Positions 34,401-42,870 of a stretch of 64,000 nt of DNA are shown here, one piece after another; positions within the stretch are counted from its first letter, which is position 1; the number at the start of each line of letters is the position of its first letter. A program made the position numbers and the translations under genes. Source of the stretch: Helicoverpa zea (taxonomy: Eukaryota; Arthropoda; Insecta; Lepidoptera; Noctuidae); the NCBI RefSeq assembly GCF_022581195.2, contig NC_061472.1:3782001-3846000 (forward strand), in the 5' to 3' direction. The notes below the pieces were generated by a model. That model worked only from the letters and a program-made list of their open reading frames with translations. It was not told where the DNA came from and ran no database searches.

Positions 34401-35960
34401 ATATTTATTCATATGTAATAATGTATGATGCTTTGCATTGCAGTCTTTACATGTTTTCGGTGAGTTGCACTTTCCGTAGCCGTGACTGTATAGGCAATTT
34501 TTGCAGACGTTGAGTTTTGCCACTGTTTTGTTTCTACTCGCGCAATCTAGGTCAAGAAATTTATCGCACCGCATCAGCACGTGATCACCGCTGCAAAATG
34601 GGCACTGTCCATATGACGCATGAAATGTTTTTGAAATCTCCTTATTGCCTTCTAATAAGGTTGATTTTTTCATGAAGTTGAATTTGTTGTTGTAAGGCTT
34701 GTAGTTGTTGTTAGGGCCATTGAGACTCTTGTTATAAGGTTTATTGAAATATTGCTTTTGAGGGATAAATGAGTCCTTTTGGCAGCTTTTAACAGTCTCG
34801 TAAGCTAGAAATTTTGATTCCAGAAATGACAAAAACTCTTGTAGGTCAGGAATTTCTCGGTTATTCTTCATTTCTTTTACGTATTCGTTAAAAGTAACGG
34901 TGTCCAATTTCTGTGACATATAGTGCACAATAATCGGTCCCCAAGTGGACACTTGGGCTCCCATGTTGGCGAGGCCGTTCAAGCTTTCATTGATGTTGCC
35001 GTGCATCCTTTTCAGGTTATATGCATTCGGTTGCTGAATCGTGGGTAATTGCTGCATGGCGTTCATGAATGAGGTAAACTGAAGACGGCGATTATCATAC
35101 CGATGTATCAGCATCTCCCAGCATGAATCATAGTTATCAGAGTTTATTGACAGATGCTGTACTAGGCGTTCCGCTTCACCCTTTAATTTAGTTTTTAGAT
35201 GTTGCATTTTTTGCGACTTAGGGATGGTTGGATTGCTGTGAATAGTTTCGAGAAAAATATCTTTGAAAGAAATCCACTGAATATAGTTACCAGAGAACTC
35301 AGGAATTTCAATTTTCGGCGCGGATCGTTGGTAATGAGCATTCGACCAGATCTTACTATTTAGTGCTTTTCTAATACTGTCGTACCTGTTTTCAATATCC
35401 TCAAACTTCTGCATGTATTCGTCTTTAAAGCTTTGATCTTTCAGCGCACCTTCCAGTTCCCAGTGTATCTTCTCAATACAATCCCATTTAGTTTTCAAAG
35501 TTGATACGCAATCTTCCAATTCCCACTTTTCGGTAATAAATTCAAGGTCAATCTTCGTCATAGCTCTTTTCAACGCTTTGAATCTAGCTTCTTGTTGAGC
35601 CATAAGTTCTTTAGTCTTCTCATCAGCTTTATCTTGGAGAATCTCAATTAAATTGACGTCTAAGGACTCCTTCTGCTTTTGTTGAGTAAATAGTAATTCT
35701 TTCATATGACTTTTAGTCGATTCGTACAGCTGTTTAGTTTTTTCATAAACCTTGTTAGTGAAGTAGTTAATATTCGACTTGTCTTCAAGTACTTCTAGCT
35801 TTGTTATGTGTCTATGTTCAAATTCTTCCCACAGTTGTTCTAGTTTAGCAAGACGTTGCTGTAAGTAGCTTTCCGTCTTTCTGCTGGCGCTGTCCTTTTT
35901 GTAGTTAGAACAGAGTGCCTTGATGCTCTCAAAAGTAGCTTCTTGAGCAGTTAACCCCAT
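28407..35960 (-). CDS. BEL polyprotein: gag-protease-RT-RNase H-integrase-envelope
   Basis: 2517 codons from ATG 35960. Order by residue: coiled N-terminus (1-200); gag DUF1759-type region (about 215-365); Cys/His knuckles from C453 to about 516; aspartic protease with LLDQGAQ (D578); reverse transcriptase with D903 and YADD (979-982); RNase H with CDAS (D1156); zinc-binding HHCC region (about 1470-1515); integrase core D1545, D1611, E1664; DUF5641-like tail. From M1881 the same frame continues as an envelope-like part: a hydrophobic leader (1881-1899), an RNKR furin-type site (2001-2004) followed by a Gly-rich fusion-peptide-like stretch, and a membrane segment (about 2424-2445) with a basic cytoplasmic tail. 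All key residues are present. The envelope resembles insect retroelement/baculovirus F-type proteins. How it is released from the polyprotein (splicing or proteolysis) is not shown. Confidence 0.93.
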   Translation of the reverse strand: MGLTAQEATFESIKALCSNYKKDSASRKTESYLQQRLAKLEQLWEEFEHRHITKLEVLEDKSNINYFTNKVYEKTKQLYESTKSHMKELLFTQQKQKESLDVNLIEILQDKADEKTKELMAQQEARFKALKRAMTKIDLEFITEKWELEDCVSTLKTKWDCIEKIHWELEGALKDQSFKDEYMQKFEDIENRYDSIRKALNSKIWSNAHYQRSAPKIEIPEFSGNYIQWISFKDIFLETIHSNPTIPKSQKMQHLKTKLKGEAERLVQHLSINSDNYDSCWEMLIHRYDNRRLQFTSFMNAMQQLPTIQQPNAYNLKRMHGNINESLNGLANMGAQVSTWGPIIVHYMSQKLDTVTFNEYVKEMKNNREIPDLQEFLSFLESKFLAYETVKSCQKDSFIPQKQYFNKPYNKSLNGPNNNYKPYNNKFNFMKKSTLLEGNKEISKTFHASYGQCPFCSGDHVLMRCDKFLDLDCASRNKTVAKLNVCKNCLYSHGYGKCNSPKTCKDCNAKHHTLLHMNKYNTETSRQFTGNDIQPRPSTSTQQAHHLSTNDIEVLLTTVQVKIKAVDGTYVTMRALLDQGAQVNLMTENAAQLLRLPRTKLNATVSGIGSAAGNCRGLVNLDCQSIHSDFKFEAQALVLQKITNKLPNNTFNKTNWTHLQNLKLADPDFNRSSSVDLLLGAEVYSEVILDGVLKGNQGSPTAQHTHLGWILCGKLETFHCHVALIDTTDLSRYWDSEDITVSSADISPEDKCEIFYQETTRRAPDGKYVVKMPMMQNYEQQLGNSKPTAISQFLQLEKRLNKNENLSRSYKNFMNEYLQLQHMRLTASRVTSENNNNENFFPHHPVLNENSSTTKLRVVFNGAQVTSSGKSLNSLMEKGPNLQKDIQDLILKWRTYQYVFTADVEKMFRCIWLHEEQQNLQKIIWRTSADHMLQEYALCTVTYGTKCAPWLAMRTLKQLAIDERHNYPEAANILENELYADDLVSGHNSLKAAKYLQAELIKLLEAGGMNLRKWTSNNSELLEHLSEDKILKTTFNFKQEDSMKTLGLGWNPNADTFTFNWKIAENSKKPLTKRILLSQISQLYDPMGFLAPITILSKLIFQRVWTEKLDWDDTLPVDIQTQWMKLKNELPEIKNIQLNRWIGSHNNKIDLFGFCDASEKAFACVVYARTMTECGQPRVTLLTAKTRVAPLTQKLSLPRLELCGALLLSKLIDKVTKALKGTSVTTWAWSDSQVVLAWLQGEPSKYEKYVENRVLTIRKVIPASHWLYIESKNNPADCATRGLYPSKLLNFSLWFTGPEVLKTFQVETNIEQTVKCFTTKIEEKQVATALKQSNDIINELLQKHSSLTVVQRTIAWILRFCKNARISKQTTKKNDTESHMLSPCYLKPNELFIAMNLITQKVQRYDFETEYELLSKNQLLPNKSPLCKLNPYLDEDGVMRVGGRLNKTNLPAGVKNPAILSKTGRLTLLIISQAHAATLHGGARLTLAYIRQRFWIIGGNRVVKTEIRKCIRCHRFRSIENHQLMADLPPQRVKPSRPFTHCGIDFTGHVDVKLNKGRGVKTSKGYIAIFVCMATKAVHIELVSDLSTEAFMMAFQRMCSRRGTPQVMYSDCGTNFKGASRMLNREFEYFLKELSPELFSEVSKMKVEWQFNAPAWPTAGGLWEAAVRSMKHHLRRVLGEQKLTFEEFTTLLAKIEACMNSRPLCPLTEDPDEFYHYLTPGHFLTGSPTLTLPISDYEDDRYLNIRKRWQLTEHMFQSFWRTWSNDYLTTLQTRSKWRKATPNIKNGDIVLIRDNNIPPGKWAMGRVIEVYPGSDERVRVTAIKTQAGIIKRPITKLSVLPIERDNKQIDDSANRGAIQANYTTKPKARQYQTGKSKGFTMFTTLLTLFVLLMSTNGLTVEDSGNNVQVANLGRNRPLYYETVGKAQLIHDEWRLLMYYNLTTYWSGVEKLQTYLQGLSGLCDRLDPRYCKPTLGQLSHELEIFNYYNNILLAPHKQLAGRNKRGLIDGVGYVANNLFGILDQRFADQYQTDIHAVKKNEAHLLELIKNQTSIIELENNILRRNEVNINRQFAAINNFMKHTDLRLASIESGIEMSMATSFLTSASLTAYLLLTNLRNIQDMLYDSLVEIYKGHMNVQLLTPVKLSEQLDKISARLPKTLTLPIQDTQSDIRDLYKLLYVRARITDSFFMFEIHIPLARNEEFMIYHVMPLPMKTADTEEEMLAEVSSKFIAVNLEKNTYASLNDKEMDNCIQRNHDNFVCILNLPVYNLQNQNAPCEAKLIGHQTTSPCTGKKTQCDNDWIELHTINTWLAICCDVCTFRTVCASDVQTVVINASSIVSLGAGCLIQTKDLTIYSHNNYDSQARVETDLKIPSLNMSLNRIISSRPAYKIEIMKDDSINKIDKDIQNIKQEQILPTNISSHDVHQYVICYLGLAMAITAGIIWAVKKRWFRTKGTPSKERHYEDVVPGTQRSTPAPPERSGGRNGQLAPSASGAPGRGDYARPSLRREPKLEFNFE

Positions 35961-36159
35961 TTTCTTAGTTAAGTTATGATAGTAAGTTGTAGTAGATTCA
36001 ATACCTCAGTTAGGTGCTGGTTCCTGGATACTCAGCGCGCTCCGAGACCGCCACTACGAAATTCGACTTCTCAATCGACTTGGTGAGACCCGCTTGTGGG
36101 AGGCCAAGCCACCGATTCGCTATCGCAGTATAAGTCACCAGAAGCACTAAGTGTTATTG

Positions 36160-36170
36160 TCGAAGGACCA
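36160..36170 (-). other. Primer-binding site of the BEL element (tRNA-Tyr type)
   Basis: Three bases inside the 5' LTR the minus strand reads TGGTCCTTCGA, complementary to the 3' end of eukaryotic tRNA-Tyr (ending TCGAAGGA plus CCA). The match is 11 bases, then breaks. Confidence 0.75.
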
Positions 36171-36173
36171 AAA

Positions 36174-36444
36174 TGTACGATGTGTTACGTCGCACAGACA
36201 GTAGAGTAGTAGTTAGGTAGAGTATTGGAGTGCAATCAGAAGAAGTTATAGTTTAAGTTCACTGTTTATTCTTATCAAAGTTACAAGTTTTAGTAAAGTA
36301 AAGTGGATCACACGCGACGTCAGTATCGGCCGGTGTACTCTTTCGCACTCGCCGCTAATCGACCTCAATTAACGTAAGGTGCCGAATTAGCGAAATAAGT
36401 AGAAATAACAAAATAATACAAATGTACGGACATGTAACCGTACA
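36174..36444 (-). repeat. 5' LTR of the BEL element
   Basis: Identical to 28024-28294. It supplies the promoter for the minus-strand transcript. About 213 bases of leader separate it from the polyprotein ATG. The right target duplication ACCGT follows at 36445-36449. Confidence 0.95.
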
Positions 36445-39400
36445 ACCGTAAATATTGAGACTATCAATACTGAACATTTATATTGGAAACGAATTTCCAA
36501 CCATACTAATATACCTAACCATTCTAGTTTAGCAGTTGCAAAACTCATTAACCAAAAGGACATCTAAAGGACAAAACATAAACTTGTAACTGATATCGCA
36601 ACTACAGATCCTAATTACACACTCATTACAAATGATACTATCCCCCATATAATTATCACTTTACATGTAGCTTTACTCCAAAAGGTCGGAGGAGTCAAGG
36701 TGAATAATGTCATTTGGCATTTTCTTCGCGAATCCTGATACATTCGTGATATACCGAAGCAACGAGTAAGGCAGTGAGGTCTATTGAAACGTCAAAATGA
36801 TTAGTAGGCGTCATGCTCAATGCATGCTGATGACGTTATAAATGTACTAACAAATTGTTTGTTGGGTGCTGCAGTTGTAAATGGTCTTTAAAGTTGAAGA
36901 CAGTGAAGGCTGGCTCCCTTTCAGTGATTGATTATGTCTGTATTGTCACGATTTTCTTAAGTTACAATTGGGCTTGATTCCACTACAAAGCTTAATTAGA
37001 TATTATCGTGTTTCTGATCATGGTTAGTTAGTGCATCAATTTTTTCATAATCTTTATTAAAATATCCATTATTATCAACCATATTTTTAGCTTGTCAACG
37101 TTAAAGTGTTCGTTGACTTGTACTCTGATGAAGCCATGGCAAATCAGTTCACCATGGCGATAAAACTGAATGGGATTACGCAAGTTAGGAGCCATGGTTA
37201 CCGTTGTGCTTAGTCAGGCCACGATTTTATTTTTTATTAGATTTTGCTGTTGCAACATTTTGATTCTCATTGAAATTGTGGAAGGTGGGAACTTTTGAAA
37301 ACTCGGCTTGCATGAAGCAATATTCCATTTAGGTACATATTTCATCATGCTATGTTCAGTAAAGATGTATGCAGAACTGATACTATACCTTTAAGCATTG
37401 CCAAAATTAATAAACTGTACCTGCTCTTTTGATACGTTGCCTAAAGAATCCTTGACATAGACTGCCATCCGCATATTCCTTAATTATGTGCAAATCATAA
37501 AGCTTTAATAAAGTGAGTGTATTGCACATTCATTGTTGTTATTGGTATTCGAATAAACGGTCATATTCCCACGCATTCCTTCGATGGCTATAACTTTGTT
37601 CATCTTCATAGAATGCCCACACATAAACTGTTACCTCATAATCGAGACATCTATTACTTTCGATAACAACAATGGCTAAATGCATTTCCTATGCATTGTA
37701 CTGACAATAATGATTGTCTTCGACGTCATTATTACCAGTTTTGGTACAAACGTCATGTACAATGGTACGAGTGTCGTGTTGCAATGAGTATTTAGTTCTT
37801 GGACGTGGTTTATCATCATAATTGACAGACGCAAGAGAACGTCTCTTTGTTTCTTGGTTTGTAATGACAGTATTTGGTCGGAGACTATTGTGAACTTGAT
37901 GTTCATATTCGTTTAGATAAACTACAGCAAAAATCATAAACCTTAATTTTGTGTGTTTTCATTATCACATTTAAGCAAACCCTTTCCTCTTTCCTTTGTT
38001 TGAAATCCAATTTCTTATGCTTTAACAATAGAACAGTAAGTACAAGGAAAACGCTTACCCGCAATTATTTTTTCTGGTACAAATTATAATTTGTAATTAT
38101 TGGCTACAGAAGATAACGCGTTAAAAAATTAAGAGCGACAAGATAATTGTGGGGTTTTGTTAACCATACTTATAATTACTTTAAAACATAAACAAGGTCA
38201 AATGTAGAAGTTATACTAAGACGGATGTGTTTAAATGTACCTTGAGGCTACAGTAGAGCCTATTCATGATCAAGCGTTTGATCTCCAGTGCTTTGTGTGA
38301 AATTGCAAAATGTAATTATGAAACTAACATATCATCAATGTAGATGATTATAGTTTAAAGAAAGCTGTCTTTGATTGAGAGTGACATGTTATAATATATC
38401 AGTTTCATATTTAGTCTCATACATATGTAGCTGGTGGTAAAATTTTAATAATATGTTATAGAACTTCGTCGTAAAGAGATTTCTCTTGTCACCATTGTCT
38501 TAAGAGCTTTTTGTATTGTTTACCATTGGATTAAGGAACTTTCCTAGTAAAGAGTCGTGAGTCGTTAATTTCAAGTAGGTACTTATTTCACCTGCCTTTA
38601 ATTTTCTTTTGTGAGCATTACAAACGAAGTATTATTAAATCTTTTGAAATTGCAGTCATGACCCTAGCTCAGGAATAATTTACAGTTTGCATAAATGGGT
38701 TTCTAATGGTTTTAAGAAACGCATTATGCTTACCATTTGTGAAGGTCTAAGGATGTCGTAGATTTTCAAATAAAATGTACAGTTTCCAGTCTTATCTCAG
38801 AAAATAATGGACTCTAAAGTTAAAAATCTCGAAGGCCTTTACGCTTTGCATCAAATCATTTTATTGCAGGTGTTAATCATTTCCGTTTCGTATATCCCAT
38901 GCGGAAATGGTACAAAGCTAATTATCCATTACAATGTGCTTTATGTCAAGGCAATAAAATTGCAAATTGATTGTTCTAACTGCACGTGAAGTTTACGTCA
39001 AGGTCTAAACAGCGCATGCCGGTGGAGTCATCGTCCGCTGTCGACGGAATTAGCCGAACGGTAGACGGAAATAGCCGAATGTGAAGAAATATGCGCCTGT
39101 CCGCGTTTCTGCAAATGTTTAAGGTGAGACGGGGTGCGCACGCGCGGTCAATGGCGGACTGTACCTGTTTATATCTCAGCCCTTTTAAACTAGTTTTACG
39201 GTTACTGGAACTTACATAATCTTTGTTTACAAAGAAAGGATGTTCTGACGACTAAAGATTTACCGTTGGAGTAATAAATAAAGTTTAAGAACACAGTAAC
39301 ACTGTCCCATCTCAATCCATTTGAAAATACAGTTTTCTAATCACAATAACGTACATACAAATAGGTTTTGTCTATATTCAAGTTCGAAAGTCTTCTTAGG

Positions 39401-40994
39401 GAAATTTGCAAGCTGCAGAACAATAGTGCAGACCTTACGACCTATCACGTTTGACCATAAAAGTGACGCTATAAAAGTTGTAAGTAGCACTTGTGGCTGG
39501 AAGCATGTAAGTGTGACCATAGCAGTAAAGGAATGACTGTAGAAGCAAAATGTTTAAAAGACGATTCAATTGACTTGCAATATTACGTACAGTGCAGTGG
39601 TACTGGTAATGATTTTAATGGTATTGGATGAGGAGTTTGGTTATTCAACAATGAAAAAATATTGATCTGAACGGACAATAGGTACTTTTTATATAAACCT
39701 ATTCGATAATATTTTTCCTAATACACGTTAGGCCTTCAATAATATTGATCAACGACAAAGCCTTCACTTTATTGAAGATATGGACAATATTGCTATTGTT
39801 CGTAAACACGTGCACTTTAAAACCAGTGATAGGACAACTGGCTGTCACGGCGGGTTAACTATCAAGGCCTTTTGCATTCCTAGCTAATTGTCTTTCAGAT
39901 AGAACTGCGTTCACGACTGAGTCAGTAATCTTTTCAAGCGTTTGTAAACCTTGAGACTTATTGTTTCTAGAATTTGATTAGTTTGGCAGAATTTAGGGAT
40001 TTGAGCCAGTCAAGGCTGTTGGAAGTGAACGGGTCGAGTTTGGAAGGATGTTTGATGATGGTAATAATGTTTAAGTAGTAATTGCTGAGTTACGCAAAAC
40101 TGCAGATGGTTTCTGACGTATTAGGTATTATTTTAATATTATAGTTGGAATTCACATAAAAATCAATTATGTTTATGTGGAAGAAGCGTTAAATGCAGGA
40201 GGGTGACAATGCTCCCTTTGAAATCAGAATGTTAGAGTTCAGCGAAGGACTTCAAAAGTGCTTTATATCTTCCAATACCTCAAGTCAAAATTAGTTTTAT
40301 GCTTCAGGCTTATCTAAGCTCCAAGCTAAAACACAATTTGCCACAAACCTTGAAGGCTCGTGCGATATCCGAGACCAATCAGCTGCAATTACGCTGTCGC
40401 TATTTATCCAAGTGCACTTTGAGGTGCCGCAGTGTAAATCATTGGCAGAGAAATCAATCTAGTAGGTGCCGTTATAATATGGGTTATGTCAACGCAAAAG
40501 GGACGAACGGACGTTGGACCGGATTGAGGTAAGCCATTTTCTAGCCTAGGATATTCTCAATTTACTGTTAATCAGGGCTGGGAGACAGGTAAAAAGGGCA
40601 ATCGAAGTGCTGTGGATTGTTGGAGGTGTCATTAAGTTTTATTAGAAAAATATGAAGACTGATCTGGTTTTTAGAAGATTGCAAAATGTGAAGAAAAATA
40701 TTTGAATTAGGTGGTGCTGCTAAGCCTTTTGTTATGTTTGTTCTTTTAATAAGCTCAGAGAGAGTAAAAAAAGCGAATGACATGACACGTAGTCTTTCAT
40801 TCAAAAATCCGTTTAAAAAGAAGAGACCTGTTCAATTCTCTAAAGCTTGTTTAGCACATGCAGAATTAGGTACCATTCACTTTACATACGACGAAGGCTA
40901 TTCAAATAATACGCTTGGTAAGAATGATGCTATCTAAAGCAAAGTTAATAACAGAAAGGGCTTACGTTCAGAAGCTAACATTTATGATGGATTG
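36445..40994. other. Non-coding sequence between the two retrotransposons
   Basis: AT-rich with short open frames. A CpG-rich patch at about 39010-39165 could be a small promoter or first exon (a donor-like GTGAGA follows on the plus strand) but no coding frame goes with it. Bases 40990-40994 (GATTG) are the Copia target duplication. Confidence 0.45.
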
Positions 40995-41178
40995 TGATGT
41001 TTTTGAAATTAAACAGGACTTGTTCGGTGGACTAACTTGTCTTTTATTTGAAAATATAATTTGTACAACGTGTTGCCTTTTAGAATAGTAGAACGAGAGA
41101 GAGCTTATACCAACATTGACATATTAACAACATGTAGCCAACTTAAACATTTAAATAAACATTGCCATATTCATAACA
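40995..41178 (-). repeat. 3' LTR of the Copia element
   Basis: 184 bp, identical to 45245-45428. Minus-strand TATAAG (41104-41109) and AATAAA (41043-41048) give a compact U3-R-U5 layout. Confidence 0.95.
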
Positions 41179-41187
41179 CCCCTTCTC
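41179..41187 (-). other. Polypurine tract of the Copia element
   Basis: GAGAAGGGG on the minus strand directly abuts the 3' LTR, a good plus-strand primer site. Confidence 0.8.
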
Positions 41188-41274
41188 AATGTTTATACAT
41201 TTTAAAACAAATAGCATTAACATTAAAACAAAACATCTTAAAACATTACCAAATAAACATCTCTACTTCTTAGC

Positions 41275-42870
41275 TTACCACTTGACATTGCATTGTGTTA
41301 AAAACTTAATTAACAACTCCTTACTTAACGACTTTGTTAGCATGTCTGCCAATTGTTCACAAGTATTAATATACTGAATATCAATCTTATTATTTTTGAT
41401 CAAATCTTTAACAAAGTGGTATCTAATGTCAACATGTTTAAGACGTTTCACTGAGTCTGTACTTGCATTCAAAATAGCTCCCTGATTGTCACAATACAAC
41501 TTAACAGGGCTATCATTCTGAACATCCAAATCATGCAATAAATTAACAAGCCAGCACGCTTCACTTGCTGCCATACTCATAGAAACATATTCGGCTTCAG
41601 TTGAAGACAAACTTACAGAAGATTGCTTCTTTGAACACCACATAACCAAACAATTTGCAAAAGTAAACAAATAGCCAGAGGTAGACTTTCTGTCCCTCTG
41701 ATCACCTCCCCAATCTGCATCACAATAGCCTTGTAATACACTATCATCACACTTATATACTATTTTATAATCTAATGTATGCTTCACATAACGCAATACT
41801 CTCTTAAGTGAACTAAGTAATGCACTATTAGCACATTTCTGATATCTACTTAGTAGGGAAACTGCAAAACACAGATCAGGCCTAGTGCCTGAGACAGCAT
41901 ACATAAGACAGCCAATAATTTGCCTACAGACTCTTTCAATGTCTATATCACAATTAGTATTTGAATCAAACATTTTAGTATTCAAATTACTATCCAAGGG
42001 TGTCAACATAGGTTTACAATCTTCCATATTAAATCTTTTTAATACATTTTCTAAGTACTTTCTTTGTGACAATGTAGTTATACCCTTTTCTAGGTTTTGG
42101 TTTATATGTATTCCTAGAAATTCTGAAACTAGCCCTAAATCTTTCATTTTAAATTCTTTACTTAACATTGTTTTTAGGTTAATGACATCACTTTCATTAC
42201 TTCCAAAGATTAACAAATCGTCTACATATATTAACAAAAATATTTTATCTTTACCACTATACTTCTTATATAAACATGGATCACATTTAGACCTTATAAA
42301 ACCATCTCTAATTAATACAGAGTCAACTTTAATATTCCAAGCTTTAGGTGAACTTTTCAACCCGTACAGTGACTTGTTTAACTTTACAATATTATTTTCT
42401 CCTGAGTATGCCCCTTCTGGTAACCTTACATATACATTTTCTTTAATATTACCATATAGAAAAGCTCCAGTGACATCCATCTGGTGTATAGGTAAAGTAT
42501 ATTTTGTTGCAATTACTACAAACAATCTAAAAGTTGCTAGGTTAGCAACTGGAGCAAAAATGTCACTTAAATTTATTATATCTTGTTGTTCAAACCCCCT
42601 AGCAACAAGCCTAGCCTTATACCCTTTGACATTATTTACATTTTTTATTTTAAAAACCCATTTGCTGCTTATAGGCTTAGCACCTACAGGTAATTTACAC
42701 AGTTCCCAGGTATTGTTGTCACTCAGAGTCTGAAGTTCCCTAGCAATAGCTGCACTCCACTCACTAGCATCACTTCGGCTCATGGCCTCTCTATATGTGA
42801 TGGGATCACACTCACTTTGCTCTAATTTTACGTTATTACACTTGTAGAAGTCAGTTTTTTTTACGCTCAC
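41275..42870 (-). CDS. Copia reverse transcriptase and RNase H (second frame)
   Basis: The frame is open for 531 codons with no ATG at its upstream end (the first codon is GTG), so it is normally the continuation of the gag-integrase frame. It carries the Copia RVT_2 signature (W.FK.K, KARLVARGF..), YVDD (residues 215-218), the KSLYGLKSSP-type motif and a C-terminal RNase H with CDADW and STEAEY. It ends just inside the 3' LTR side. It lies in the +1 frame relative to the first ORF and overlaps it by 20 bases at the A8 run. Key catalytic residues are present. Confidence 0.9.
   Translation of the reverse strand: MSVKKTDFYKCNNVKLEQSECDPITYREAMSRSDASEWSAAIARELQTLSDNNTWELCKLPVGAKPISSKWVFKIKNVNNVKGYKARLVARGFEQQDIINLSDIFAPVANLATFRLFVVIATKYTLPIHQMDVTGAFLYGNIKENVYVRLPEGAYSGENNIVKLNKSLYGLKSSPKAWNIKVDSVLIRDGFIRSKCDPCLYKKYSGKDKIFLLIYVDDLLIFGSNESDVINLKTMLSKEFKMKDLGLVSEFLGIHINQNLEKGITTLSQRKYLENVLKRFNMEDCKPMLTPLDSNLNTKMFDSNTNCDIDIERVCRQIIGCLMYAVSGTRPDLCFAVSLLSRYQKCANSALLSSLKRVLRYVKHTLDYKIVYKCDDSVLQGYCDADWGGDQRDRKSTSGYLFTFANCLVMWCSKKQSSVSLSSTEAEYVSMSMAASEACWLVNLLHDLDVQNDSPVKLYCDNQGAILNASTDSVKRLKHVDIRYHFVKDLIKNNKIDIQYINTCEQLADMLTKSLSKELLIKFLTQCNVKW

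Larger units (their letters stand above)
28024..36444 (-). mobile_element. Complete BEL/Pao LTR retrotransposon with envelope region
   Basis: An 8421-bp element with two identical 271-bp LTRs (TGT...ACA) flanked by the 5-bp duplication ACCGT (28019-28023 and 36445-36449). Between them one frame of 2517 codons encodes gag, protease, reverse transcriptase, RNase H, integrase and an envelope-like part, in the BEL/Pao order. The primer site matches tRNA-Tyr. No stop or frameshift is seen. Identical LTRs imply a very recent insertion. Transcription runs in the same direction as the host gene. As an env-bearing BEL element it resembles Drosophila roo in layout; whether it makes particles is unknown. 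Confidence 0.95.

Noticed and set aside
42851..42870. Programmed -1 frameshift in the Copia element
   Set aside because: The A run plus C looks like a slippery heptamer, but the downstream frame is +1, not -1.
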